This document shows, piece by piece, positions 35,301 to 45,340 of a stretch of 64,000 bases of DNA. The DNA lies in NCBI GenBank assembly GCA_037043455.1, contig JAWPHD010003104.1, forward strand, positions 62,001-126,000, read 5' to 3'. The stretch's first letter is position 1. Every line of letters begins with the position of its first letter. Origin of the DNA: Cyrtodaria siliqua (lineage: Eukaryota > Mollusca > Bivalvia > Adapedonta > Hiatellidae). The translations under genes and the position numbers were made by a program. The notes beneath the pieces were generated by a model, which saw only the letters and a program-made list of their open reading frames with translations, did no database searches and was not told the DNA's origin.

Positions 35301-36941
35301 TTTAGCTCTACTGGCCGAAGGCCAGCAGAGCTTATGGGATGCCGAGTTGTCCGTCGTCCGTCCGTCCGTCGTCCGTCCGTCGTCCGTTGTTAACTTTTGT
35401 CGCGTTAAGACGATAGGGCCTTCATTTTTCATCCGATCTTTACTAAACTTTAACAGGTTGTTAATATCAATGAGAGCTCGGATGAGTTCGAAAACCAGCC
35501 AGATCGGACTAGTAACAGCGGAGTTATGGCATTTGATTTAGTTAAAAATGCTATATTGCTAAATTGTGCCTCGTTAAGACGATAGGGCATTCATTTTTCA
35601 TCCTATCTTTACCAAACTCTACCAGGTTGTTAATATCAATGAAAGCTCGGACAAGTTCGAAAACCAGCCAGATTGGACCAGTAACAGCGGAGTTATTGTC
35701 CTTGATTTAGTTAAAAATGCTATATTGCTATATTTTGCCTCGTTAAGACGATATGGCCTTCGTTTTTCATCCTATCTTTACCAAACTTTACCACATTGTT
35801 AATATCAATGAAAGGTCGGATAAGTTCGAAAACCAGCCATATGGGACTAGTAACAGCGGAATTGTGTCCCTTGATTTAGTTAAAAATGCTATATTTTGCA
35901 TCGTTAAGACGATAGGGGCTTCATTGTTCATCCGATCTTAACCAATCTTTATCAGATTGTTAATGTCGTTGAAAGCTCGAACAAGTTTGAAAAACGGCCA
36001 TATCGGACCAATAACAGCGGAGTTATGGCCCTTGATTTAGTTAAAAATGCTATATTTTGCCTCGTTAAGACGATAGGGGCTTCATTGTTCATCCGATCCT
36101 TACCAAACTTTATCAGATTGTTAATATCAATGAAAGCTTGGACAAGTTCGAAAACCAGCTATATCGGACTGTTAACAGCGGAGTTATGGCCCTTGATTTA
36201 GTTAAAAATGCTATATTTTGCCTCGTTAAGACTATAGAGGCTTCATTGTTCATCCGATCTTTACCAAACTTTATCAGATTGTTAATATCAATGAGAGCTC
36301 GGACAAGTACGAAAACCAGTATTATCGGAGTTGTAGCCCTTGATTTACTTCAAAATGATATATTTTGCCTCGTTAAGACGATAGGGCCTTCATTTTTCAT
36401 CCGATCTTTACCAAACTTTATCAGATTGTTAATGTCTATGAAAGCTTGGTCAAGTTCGAAAACCAACCAGATCGGACCAGTTTTTATGACAGTATTTTTT
36501 TTATATTATTATTAATTTTATTTTATTTTAATTTTTTTTTTTTTTATATATATTTTTTTAATATTTTTTTTTTTTAATATTTTTTTTTTAATTATTATTA
36601 TTATATTTTTTCCCCCTAGTTTTGAAATTATTACTTATTTTTCATTTTTTTTTTTTTTTTTTTTTAGCTCTATGTTGGACCAGTCGGACCAGTAACAGAG
36701 GAGTTATGGCTCTTGATTTAGTTAAAATGCTATATTTTGCCTCGTTAATATGGTATGGCCTTCATTTTGATCTTTATCAAACTTTACCAGATTCTTTAGT
36801 TATGGCCCTTGATGTAGTTAAAAAGCTGTTTTTTGCCCGAAACTTTCAAAAAAATGTAAATGGCAGTCACTCGCTACATTGATGTTATAAGAGCCATGTT
36901 AGCCAGTAGAGCGTCCACAGGCCCTCTTGGGCCTCTTGTTT
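35301..36941 (+). mobile_element. Helentron-like non-autonomous element, family A, complete copy
   Basis: Left end TTTAGCTCTACTGGCCGAAGG with a perfect CTACTGGCC-GAA-GGCCAG-type hairpin, CCGT-rich microsatellite at 35350-35390, then cores starting near 35403, 35572, 35741, 35902, 36063, 36224 and 36371 (spacing 147-169). A T-rich run at 36480-36665 precedes a decayed internal copy. The right end has GCCAGTAGAGCG, AGGCCCTCTTGGGCCT and CTTGTTT at 36901-36941. ORFs inside (35347-36515) read the core repeats and are not genes. Confidence 0.8.
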
Positions 36942-36953
36942 TCATATTTCCAG

Positions 36954-37071
36954 GTTCCGTGATACTTATTTGTCCCTGGGAGGTGCAGTAGACGCAATGA
37001 CGGTGTTTAGACGTTTCAAGGGATGTAACCCATCATTAGACTCTCTCACAAAAATGTATCCAAAATGTTAA
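36954..37071 (+). CDS. M3-family oligopeptidase (oligopeptidase A-like), last exon
   Basis: The acceptor CATATTTCCAG ends at 36953; the stop TAA is 37069-37071. It encodes FRDTYLSLGGAVDAMTVFRR and ends NPSLDSLTKMYPKC, matching the conserved M3 C-terminal pattern R-x-x-x-L-x-x-GG-x(4)-A/M-x(4)-F-x-G-x-x-P. M3 enzymes cleave short peptides in cytosol, mitochondria or organelles; which one cannot be told from this end. The pyrimidine-rich stretch before the acceptor is partly supplied by the end of a Helentron-like element (35301-36941). Confidence 0.78.
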
Positions 37072-37183
37072 AGAGGGAAATACAGCTAATTCAGACAAGA
37101 ACTGTATATCATGTTTTCGACCACAACTATTTTTGAACTTAGGGGTTGGGATTCCAATAGTTTGAATAGTTAAGTCAAATTAA
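37072..37183 (+). other. Probable start of the 3' UTR of the oligopeptidase gene
   Basis: Follows the stop codon directly. No feature is visible, and no polyadenylation signal can be singled out before the fold-back element. Confidence 0.35.
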
Positions 37184-37733
37184 AGGGAATGAAGCGACAC
37201 AGCCAAACATGCTCTTTTATTGAGAGTTCTGAAAAACTTGCAAAAAGGTGTAAGAATTATCAAAATCTGATGATAAACAAAAAAGATATGACCATTTGAA
37301 GGTTGTACTAAAATGGATATGGGAGCCGCCATTTTCAAAACTATGACATCATATATGACCATATATGGAATATTGTACAGGAATATTGATAAATATCATT
37401 TAAAGCAAAGCAAATCACTGCAAATGAATGCAAACTCCTTACCTGGGCATATAAAGCAATATTGCTATTAGTTATACATATTCTTCATACAGTTACTTTA
37501 ATTATTTCCCTATAAATGAGTAAATTTTCATATTTATCAAATTTCCATATATGGTCATTTAGAACTGTGATGTCATAGCTAAAAATGGCAGCTTCCATAT
37601 CTATTTCAACAGAACCTTCAAACGATCCTATCTTCTTTGTTTATCATCCGATTTTGATCATTCTTTCACCCTTTTCCAAGTTTTTCAGAACACTCAATAA
37701 TAAAGATTGTTTGGCTGTGTCGCTATATTCACT
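37184..37733. mobile_element. 550-bp fold-back element between TTAA sites
   Basis: The left arm (37184-37378) and right arm (37545-37733) are inverted copies of each other over about 190 bases: AGCGACACAGCCAAACA, TTCTGAAAAACTTG, GATGATAAACAAA and GACCATATATGGA pair with their complements. TTAA flanks both ends (37180-37183 and 37734-37737), which fits the piggyBac-type target duplication, though a TA site cannot be excluded. About 165 unpaired bases lie between the arms and no transposase is present. Short relatives of one arm occur at 20320-20345 and 44850-44885. Confidence 0.82.
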
Positions 37734-37737
37734 TTAA

Positions 37738-38741
37738 GTAGCGTGTTGTTGGATCTTGGAAACTTCATGGAATCCCTAATGTGGACTACAGACATGAGGA
37801 GTTAAAACTGATCTACATAACTGGTGTGATAGAAACAGAGTTCTTTCCTTTTCTAACAGCAAGAAGGTACAAATTTGCAACATGTATACCCGAAGTTGAA
37901 AGTAATCTCCTGAAGAAAACAATGTGGATGTTGATAAGAAAACTAGTGAAAGATGAATTTTGTCAAAAACTAAATAAAATTCTATATTTTTATATAAAAA
38001 GAAGTGATAATAGCATATTTAGCCTCGGTTTGCTTCTGATTTCTTCGCCCTGCACTGCTCTGTTGAAATTGAATCATGACGGCCTGGGGAAAACTGGATG
38101 TTGAAGTGGATTGGAGTGAGGATTGAAGAGATGAGATAAGATTTTTAACATGGTCTATAAGCAACATATAAGCAACATGGGACTTCCATGTGTAACTTGC
38201 GCGTTGATATCACCATACAACATTGACATTTTCGACGTCATGAGCATGAAATAGGGTGTGAATAAAATTGTCTTATCGTTCGTAGTTGCTGTAACTGGCT
38301 TTTCCTGTTCAGACTGCTATCCAGTTTATAAGACAGGTTTGGATACCATCTACTGAGGCTGAGACATAGAGTATATTTCTGTAGTAATATATTTACTTGT
38401 ATATATTTACTAGTAAATATACTCACATAAGTTACCTAAGATGTCTCCGACTGCATCTAGCACAGTGAATACAACATATTTCTGAAGCACACTTTACAAC
38501 TGACAATTTCAATATCTTAAAACCCGGTAACCATATTATAAGTGCAGTCAAACTCGTATTAAGCGACCGTTAAAGGTGAAATATAGCGTGTATATTGAGT
38601 ATATATTCGGAAATATACGTATATAATATACAATATTTTCAAATCTTACACTTATTGGTTGTCCCGTTTTCTCACAGTAGCCAATTTTATCCCATAGCGC
38701 ACACGCTTCGAGTTTCGCCCTTTTTGAAGACAGGTAAGTGA
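37738..38741. other. Intergenic DNA, no supported gene
   Basis: A 107-codon plus-strand ORF (37781-38104) opens after the fold-back element but resembles no family and has no splice-site context that supports it; it could be 3' UTR of the oligopeptidase gene. The remaining sequence is AT-rich with short ORFs only. Confidence 0.35.
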
Positions 38742-38761
38742 CACGTGATCCGGTGACGTCA
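38742..38761 (+). promoter_or_regulatory. E-box and CRE-like sites 5' of the THAP remnant
   Basis: CACGTG (38742-38747) and TGACGTCATTGG (38754-38765) combine an E-box, a perfect CRE and an inverted CCAAT box within 24 bases, about 80-100 bases before the THAP start codon. This is a plausible promoter core; function is inference. Confidence 0.4.
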
Positions 38762-38843
38762 TTGGTACCAAACGATTCGCGGTGTCGCATTGAGTTGTAT
38801 AGTATTGTCTATGTAGGATTACTTTTTATAGTACTTGTTAAAA

Positions 38844-39295
38844 ATGCCGTGTGTTGTTGCTGGGTGAAAAAGTTTGCATAAAGAAGGACAAGATAATAAC
38901 CTAAGTTTTTTTCGTTTCCCTAATCGAGATAATGATATATTAAGATTTGAAGTGTGGGTAGACGTTACCGAAGAAAATCGCCCGACTCGTCGAGAAAGTG
39001 GGAACCTACGAAAGACGCGCAAGTTTGTAGCAAACATTTTGAGTTGACTTCGTGGGAAGTCCATCCTTTGGTTTCATTATCTTTGAATTTGGAGAACAAA
39101 AGGGCATGCAGATTAAAATCAACAGCGGTACCAACGATATTCGACTATAAAAATGAGAAGTGCATAACCCCGCCGTCTCTAAGCAAGTTGTATTCGCCTA
39201 TTCGACCGGCGTTGAGGAAATTCATACATGAAGTAAGATTGAAATTTATGTTCAATTATCTTAGCACCTCATCGGGTATACGTATGATAAACTGA
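38844..39295 (+). pseudogene. THAP-domain gene remnant with a stop and a frameshift
   Basis: ATG at 38844 begins MPCVVAG and then hits TGA (38865-38867) exactly where the second zinc-binding Cys of the THAP C2CH finger is expected (PCVVAGC). The frame continues as NLSFFRFPNRD and RFEVWV, typical THAP sequence. About 38960-39000 the reading must shift frame to continue as KWEPTKDAQVCSKHFE (the Cys-x-x-His pair) and LKSTAVPTIFDY (the AVPTIF box). THAP domains are DNA-binding fingers found in transcription factors and in P-element-type transposases; nothing after 39240 shows which this was. Two lesions make a pseudogene likely. A possible donor GTAAGA follows 39231. Confidence 0.8.
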
Positions 39296-40622
39296 AGAAA
39301 GGTGTATAGTCTTAGATCTTTATATACACCGTGAATGTTTAGCTGTTGATTTAGAAGCATGCGTCTTTACGTGAATCAATGAAGAGTTGACGGCGCTAAT
39401 ATTATGTAGCCGTCTTTTTTTAAAAGATTGCTAAGAACGTTCAGCATATAAATTTAAATGAATCCGGTGAAATAAACACTGTGTCTTTGTTTCCAAATTT
39501 TAATTTTAATAATTTTAAATTATACACCCTCTTCTGCCAATAGTATTATAGATATATATTATCAACATATATAGGTCTATGGATTTGAAAAGAAATACAA
39601 AATGTTTCATGGATATTTATTACCAGGCAGAAAATTAATAATATTACTAGCTTTTATATTAATTCAGTAATTTTTTATGGCAAAGCAACAACAATAACGC
39701 CTCTTAGCTCGTGCAATAAGTAAAACAAGTATAATAGAATAATATACTTTATATTATGGTAATTTGATATAGTTGGTCTGTTTTCGATCTGTATATCAGG
39801 AGTAAGTAAACATGAGTAAGTATACTTACTAACTGTCTATATCGTTCTCATAATACATTTGGCTATATTATTTAAATCATAGTATTTTTCTCTCTTTGTG
39901 CGCGACAAATATCATGTGATATATCCGTCTTGTGCAATACGCGTCTGCCCTCGGCGGTATTACACCGCTCATGTAATTGCAATAAACCGGAAATATATCA
40001 TAAAACTAGGTTTCCCTTAATGGTGCGTGCTTTTGTGATATACCGACGTATGTACCCAAATTAGGCTGCACTTCAATAGTGCACCGCATTATTTTATTAG
40101 TCTGTATTGATATTTGGGGGCACGTGGAGACCAGAGAGCGTGTCATATTGCAAACACCGCTTCTAGAGTGTTTGGTGTTGATGGCGACTTATGGCAAATA
40201 TATAATACTATAGCAATTATGGCGCCGACATTATATGCTGTTTCATTTATTATTGTTTTTATTCATTTTTTATCAGTTATGGATAATATCTAATAAATAT
40301 ATTTGTTCCATGTCTACTTATCGGCAAAAAAAATCTGACTAACCATAGAATTACATACATATATATCCATGTATTAATGTATAGGTATAAACCAGGTCCA
40401 TTCATTCGGAATATACTACATTTCGCGGTTATTGTGTATGTACCAAGATATTGCAGTGTTGCGGGTGACTTACTGTCAGATTTCGATGAAAACAATGTTT
40501 ACGTTTTTTTTTTTTTTGTTGTTGCTGTAAGTGTATAAATACGCTATTTTGTTAGATTAGTGAATAGTGTAATGAACCACTGAACGTAACGAATGACATG
40601 ACACGATAGTCTTTACAAGCTC
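39296..40622. other. AT-rich intergenic DNA, no gene seen
   Basis: Short ORFs such as 40277-40495 (minus) show no family resemblance or codon structure. No repeat shared with the rest of the window was recognised. Confidence 0.4.
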
Positions 40623-40763
40623 TCAATTTGCACCTCCACCGCGTACGACTTCATCATCAGTTGATGAATCCGATGTATTTTCGTCCTCAGACACGTATTC
40701 TGGCTCCAAACCTAAAGGTTGCACATGATGTAACCGTTTTATCACGGGCATTTCCTCTGACAT
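40623..40763 (-). CDS. Small acidic ORF, possible first coding exon
   Basis: 46 codons starting MSEEMPVIKRLHHVQPLGLE and continuing with a Glu/Asp/Ser-rich stretch (SEDENTSDSSTDDE). The composition looks like real protein rather than repeat translation, and GGAG|GTGCAA near the end could be a donor. A perfect CRE (TGACGTCA, 40844-40851) next to TTTCCGG lies about 81 bases before the ATG. No downstream exon was recognised on the minus strand, and the family is unknown. Confidence 0.35.
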   Translation of the reverse strand: MSEEMPVIKRLHHVQPLGLEPEYVSEDENTSDSSTDDEVVRGGGAN

Positions 40764-40843
40764 CGCTTAATTCTCACATTTTCACACAAGGTATACTGTT
40801 TTGCGTTCAGTCCCTATGTAAACAAAAAATAGTTTGTTCCCAA

Positions 40844-40860
40844 TGACGTCATTTCCGGTA
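40844..40860 (-). promoter_or_regulatory. CRE plus ETS-like site
   Basis: TGACGTCA is followed by TTTCCGG, the reverse complement of an ETS core. It lies 5' of the small minus-strand ORF ending at 40623. Confidence 0.35.
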
Positions 40861-41259
40861 ATTCGCGCAAGAGTTTTTCCCCTTAGATTTTTTTCGATTT
40901 TTTAGCAATGCCTGTTCGCCTTTTCGGTTTTTATCTTTAAAAACATATTTTCACTAAACATACATCAATAGCATAGTAAACATCGTATTTATAATGATAT
41001 TTAATAATTAAAAACATATCAACAATGGATTTGTTGATTTAGGACAAATTTCATCTTTAAAGGGAGTGTCTAACAATGGTTGTTCGATAAATGAATGCTG
41101 TCTGTTAAAAAAAGTCTACATGTGAAATTGTACAGGTTTTATTTTGTTTCCAGTTACGAGTCAATGTTAATTATTGTTATCACGAAACTCCAACCAGAAT
41201 GCTCTTCTTTTATCATTCATTCAAAATGACCGAGAAGATTGTGTTTTGTAAGTGCAACT

Positions 41260-41775
41260 GTCTGATTTCAGTTGATAACAAATATTATAAGGTATGGTAA
41301 CCTCAACCCGACAAAATACGTTGTTAATCGGCTCATGGAAGAGTGGTCTCCATGAGCAGCTGGTTAGTGGTCGTTTAATGGTCATAATTATGGTACAAGA
41401 AGGTAAAAGGTCAGGGGATCAAGAAGTTGTTATCTATGGCAATTGGCCACTTAATGTTGCAGTAATGCACGTGGTCACATGAGTAAGTAGTTAGAAAAAA
41501 CGTCTTAATCCTTCTGCTTGTCCTGATGGTCTCCTCAGCCGGTTAGTTGTCACATAAAAATCATAATTATGCTACTTGGTAGGAAAATAGGTGACCTATG
41601 GTCTTGTTGAGCATAATGTATGTAAAATAAAGAATGTAAAAGGTCAGGGGATTAAGAAGTTGTCACTTATGGCAGTTAGCCACTTAATGTTGCAGTAATG
41701 CATGTGGTCACATGGGCAAGTTTGACTGTATATATACAGTATATGTATAAGTTAGGAAAAACGTTGGAAAATAAA
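41260..41775. repeat. Second copy of the left duplicated segment, itself doubled around one 28-bp monomer
   Basis: 41260-41500 and 41530-41770 each match 1-285. Between them, at about 41508-41531, sits one monomer of the 28-bp minisatellite (TTAATCCTTCTGCTTGTCC), which in the first copy has expanded to 11.7 kb. ORFs here are not conserved. Confidence 0.8.
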
Positions 41776-42145
41776 GAGTTTAAATAGCAAGACTCAGTAT
41801 TTGCAGTTCATGTTTGTTTTATTTAAAATGATGTACATAACAGATAAATCCATTTTATAAAAGTTTGAAGAATTTATTTATGTGGCTGTAAATAATATGT
41901 AATGTGCATGACAATACAGAGTTAACTGCCTCGAATGTTTGTACATCTATTGCAATATTGCCTTCAATCTCTCCACAAAAAATGCATAATTACGCATGTC
42001 CGATACTGTTCAAGCTGAGTATGTGTTCTGCTTTGGCTATGAGATGTGCGACACATGCAGTGATGGCTATAACAAGAGACCCAAGTAGGACCTAAACGCT
42101 CACCTGAATGGAATAGTCTATCGTATATTGTTTATTTAAAATAGG
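41776..42145. repeat. Second copy of the right duplicated segment, part 1
   Basis: GAGTTTAAATAGC runs straight into AGACTCAGTATTTGCAG, whereas the first copy has about 890 bases between them. The rest matches 12941-13298 closely, ending TATTGTTTATTTAAAATAG. Confidence 0.8.
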
Positions 42146-43411
42146 TATAAAGGTTCAACAGGAAATGCAGCTTTCACAGAACACAGTTAACCCAAGAACA
42201 CGCAAAACGACAAACATGATTGGCAATGTTAATAAGGAATAAAGGCATATATATGACATCACAAACACAAAAAGGGTTGCCAATAGGGCTACCGCCTTGG
42301 AACGGTCAGTGGCAAAAAGGCCGCTGGGGGTTTAAACCAGGTTCTAGGGTGCACCAAACCTCACACTTACCCTACTGTCATCCCAATAAAACGGGACAGT
42401 GTAAATCAAGAAATCCCCGCTATGAACTATTCTCTAACCAACAAGGCAGCATTAATAGGCAATATAAGTAAAACACAAAGACGCTCGTGTATAATATAAA
42501 TACAAAAAAAGCAATAGCCTAGAAATCCACAAATAAGGTACTCTATGACTTGGCAGAAGCCAGAGCAACAAGAGAATAAACCATTGAGGGCACGACAAGA
42601 CAAGATTGCAGACAAACATCAAACATCACCTTTTGGGCTTTAAGTAGACGTCATCATAGGGTCCACAGCCTGTCCGGTCATCGCACAGTTAAAGAGGAAA
42701 GCACAGTGGCGGACTGTAAATGGGTCCACCACCAAGCATGCAGTGCGTTGCAAAATGATATGGTCATAACCTCTTTTGCTAAAACTTTTTAACAAGTTTA
42801 ACAAAGGCAGCATGAAAGTGATCATGACCAAGGATCTTACGAAGTTTGTAAATCACGTCACCATAGAAGTCGGGTTGTGATAGTCCTTGTCGCAGAAGAG
42901 TTCTTAATTACTTTTATATTTGGAAAGAAGATCAGGGTTACAATAACACAATTTTGCAAAGTTTTTACGAAGTTATGGTACCGGTAGCCCTGATGGAGTA
43001 GCTTTTTAGTTAGTTTAGTAACTTATTTATTTTTCATCGATTATAATGAAAGCCCTATGAACTTATTTGAATCACTCTCAATGTCTTCTGGGTAGAACCA
43101 GCACTAAGCAAATCCAGATAAAGTGTCTTGCTCAGGGACACGACGCGTATGATCATGGCGGGGATCGAACCCACGACTTTTCGATCGTGGGTCCAACGCT
43201 CTACCACTAGACCACAGTGCTCCACTAGCTTTTTAGTTCATATACAAAGATTACGAATATTATTAGTAAACAATGTTTTAATATTGTTACAGGCCACAAA
43301 TGTAGTATTTTCCCTAGCCAAGTTGTTTGAATGAGAGCAATAAGATCTTTGATAAGGTTGTGTGGTAAAGTTGTATATAATGTAGAATTAAAATTAGTCC
43401 TACCGTAAATT
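42146..43411. mobile_element. 1.27 kb insertion of unknown class, containing a SINE
   Basis: In the first copy TTTACTTAAAATAG is followed directly by TTTTGCCATT near 13300; here the two sides are separated by about 1266 bases. The right junction GTAAATTAG resembles the left junction AAAATAG, a possible imprecise target duplication. The interior includes GGTGCACCAAACCTC and GGTCCACCACCAAGC and several short ORFs on both strands, none recognisable. A tRNA-headed SINE occupies 43078-43222. Confidence 0.6.
43078..43222 (-). mobile_element. tRNA-derived SINE
   Basis: On the minus strand the head reads GCACTGTGGTCTAGTGGTAG, an A-box, and GTGGGTTCGATCCCC, a B-box, 30-odd bases apart as in a Pol III tRNA promoter. 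It continues with CCTGAGCAAGACACTT, a motif common in metazoan SINE bodies. The 3' acceptor stem is lacking, so it is a SINE head and not a tRNA gene. Confidence 0.85.
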
Positions 43412-44060
43412 AGTTTTACCGTTAAATTGTAACATTTACATTATGTTTTTGGTAAAGTAAATTTCTCAGACACCAGGTTTGAGAGGTTTCAAACTTCACA
43501 CGAGTTTACATCTACATGACATCAGTATGGTCTTACCAAAAGTAGGTCAGTATGAATGACCGTGACCTAGTTTTTGTACTTTGTAAATTAAGTTATACAG
43601 CCTTCAAACTTCATTCACACCTACGTTCCAGCAGTATGTCCCTACAAAAACTAGGTCAATATGAATGACATTTACTTTTTTTAAGAGTGGACACATTTTC
43701 AGGTAAAGGTTTTGACTACATTTAGAGTGTCTACTATAGAATTTGCAGCAACTTTGCAGTTCTGCAGGTAAGAAGGTTCTAGGCTCATTCTCCATATTTT
43801 ATCTTGATGTAACCTGGCACGTTCATTCCTGTTAGGCGCCATATAACCTTTCATGTTTTGGTGCACCCTTTTAGGTGCCATATAACCTTTCATGTTTTGG
43901 TGCGCCTTAAAACCAAATTTAATTGGGACTAATTTTAGTAATGGATGGACAGGTGAAGAGCAGTTGCAATACATCACTGAGCCTTCTGTTCAGGTGGGCT
44001 TTTAATTTCATAATGAGAAAAATGAAGAAACCCAGAACAATAAGAACAATGATTTTCCTG
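43412..44060. repeat. Second copy of the right duplicated segment, part 2
   Basis: Matches 13300-13760 (GTAAAGTAAATTTCTC, ACATGACATCAGTATG, GTCAGTATGAATGACCGTG, TTTCATAATGAGAA) apart from the 208-bp insertion at 43719-43926. Confidence 0.8.
43719..43926 (+). mobile_element. 208-bp short element with a 5-bp target duplication
   Basis: GACTA lies on both sides (43714-43718 and 43927-43931), while the paralogous site near 13608 has a single GACTA, so this is a clean insertion. Inside, GCCATATAACCTTTCATG is present twice in tandem. Other copies: 16876-17060 (inverted), 20570-20640 and 45065-45240. No coding capacity. Confidence 0.85.
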
Positions 44061-44814
44061 TGCAACTAACACTGGGGTGAGGCCAAGTTTGATCCAAGAT
44101 CACTATTTGAACAAATAAGGTAATGCTTCTGGGAAGATCTTTATGTGAGGAAGCTATCCAGCTGGCTTGTGGAACATCAGTGGTTCTACCTAGGTACCCG
44201 CCTGTGCACGGAAATTACCTGGAGGGGCACCTGGGGGTCTTCCTCCACCAATGAAAACTGGAAAAGTCGCCATATGATTAGGTCATATGGCTGTTGGTGC
44301 AACTATAAAATCCAGTTTAGTTCTTGGAAGATTGTCATTCAGAATACATATTTCCTATGTAATTGAAAAACTGACCTGCAGGGCTGGTCCAAATTTGACC
44401 CAAGGGTCAGCATTTGAACAAACTTGGAAGAGGTCCATAAGCTTATATTATATGCAACATACGAGAGCTCTATGTCTTGTGGTTTGAGATTTTTCAAGTT
44501 TTCCCTTAGATATGTATATGTAAAGGATGTGTCCACTGGGACATATTTGATCTCAGGGTCACCATTTTAACACTCTAGGAAGCTGTAAAATAGACCTCCA
44601 GCTCTTGCAATTTCAGAGAAAAGATTTTCCTATAGAACTCAGTAAAACTAAAACAAAATTGACAAGACAATAAACTTACACGAGAGCTCTTCGCATTGTT
44701 TCCGAGAAGATCTCTTAATTTTTTGGCCATTTTCCACAGGCATTTAGAGTCTGCAATCATTTATAAATAACGCCAATCTGTTCAGCAGTTCTTGAGATTT
44801 TTTTTTAATTTAGA
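44061..44814. repeat. Dispersed repeats, including a GGGGCACCTGGGGG retroelement tail
   Basis: 44185-44340 (GTACCCGCCTGTGCAC, GGAGGGGCACCTGGG, TCTTCCTCCACCA, CATATGGCTGTTGGTG) matches 57885-57990 in the MPRIP intron, a SINE/LINE tail family. The rest repeats the 13761-14115 family. No gene. Confidence 0.65.
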
Positions 44815-45250
44815 CTGTTTAGTATCTTCCAATTTTTGTCAATGTTTATCATCTGATTTTGATCATTATTTCACCTTTTCCAAGTTTTCCGGTGTGTTCC
44901 CAGGAAAGAATAGGGCCATGCTTATCCAGGCAGAGGGGTAAATCTCCCTAATTCATGTTCATTGTGTCATTTTACCATGTTATTAAAGGTCTTCATCCTC
45001 ATACCTGTATTGTTTCATGTGCTACTTGAGTGTTGGCAGAGAACAATAACCATGGCTCCAGTGAAAAATGTGTTGACAATAGAATTTGCAGCAACTCTGC
45101 AGTTCTGCAGGTGAGAAGGTTCTAGACCTATTCTGCACATTTTTATCTAGATGTAAATGGAGAGTGAGTCTGGAATGTTCACTCCTGTTGGCGTCATATA
45201 AACGTTTTGTGTTGATGAGCTCTAAAACCCGAATTCAACTCCAGAAAGCT
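44815..45250. repeat. Second copy of the 20241-20640 dispersed segment
   Basis: Carries GTTTAGTATCTT, TTGATCATTATTTCACC, GTATTGTTTCATGTGC and then a diverged copy of the 208-bp element (GCAGCAACTCTGCAGTTC). The 72-codon ORF at 45086-45304 is repeat-derived. Confidence 0.65.
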
Positions 45251-45267
45251 TGTTTAAACTATGATCA

Positions 45268-45340
45268 ACATCAGTTTAACATCCAACTGTCAACATCAGT
45301 TTAACATCCAACTGTCAACATCAGTTTAACATCTACAATA
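45268..45340. repeat. 25-bp tandem repeat, about 3 copies
   Basis: CATCAGTTTAACATCCAACTG repeats with CAA spacers near 45268, 45294 and 45319. Confidence 0.85.

Noticed and set aside
35347..36515. Several plus-strand ORFs of 60-125 codons
   Set aside because: They translate the core repeats of a Helentron-like element (repeated FCLVKTIGPSFFIRSLPNF-like phrases).
37781..38104. 107-codon plus-strand ORF after the fold-back element
   Set aside because: No family resemblance and no splice or promoter support; possibly 3' UTR.
43150..43222. A tRNA gene on the minus strand
   Set aside because: A- and B-boxes are present, but the acceptor stem does not close and a SINE body follows.
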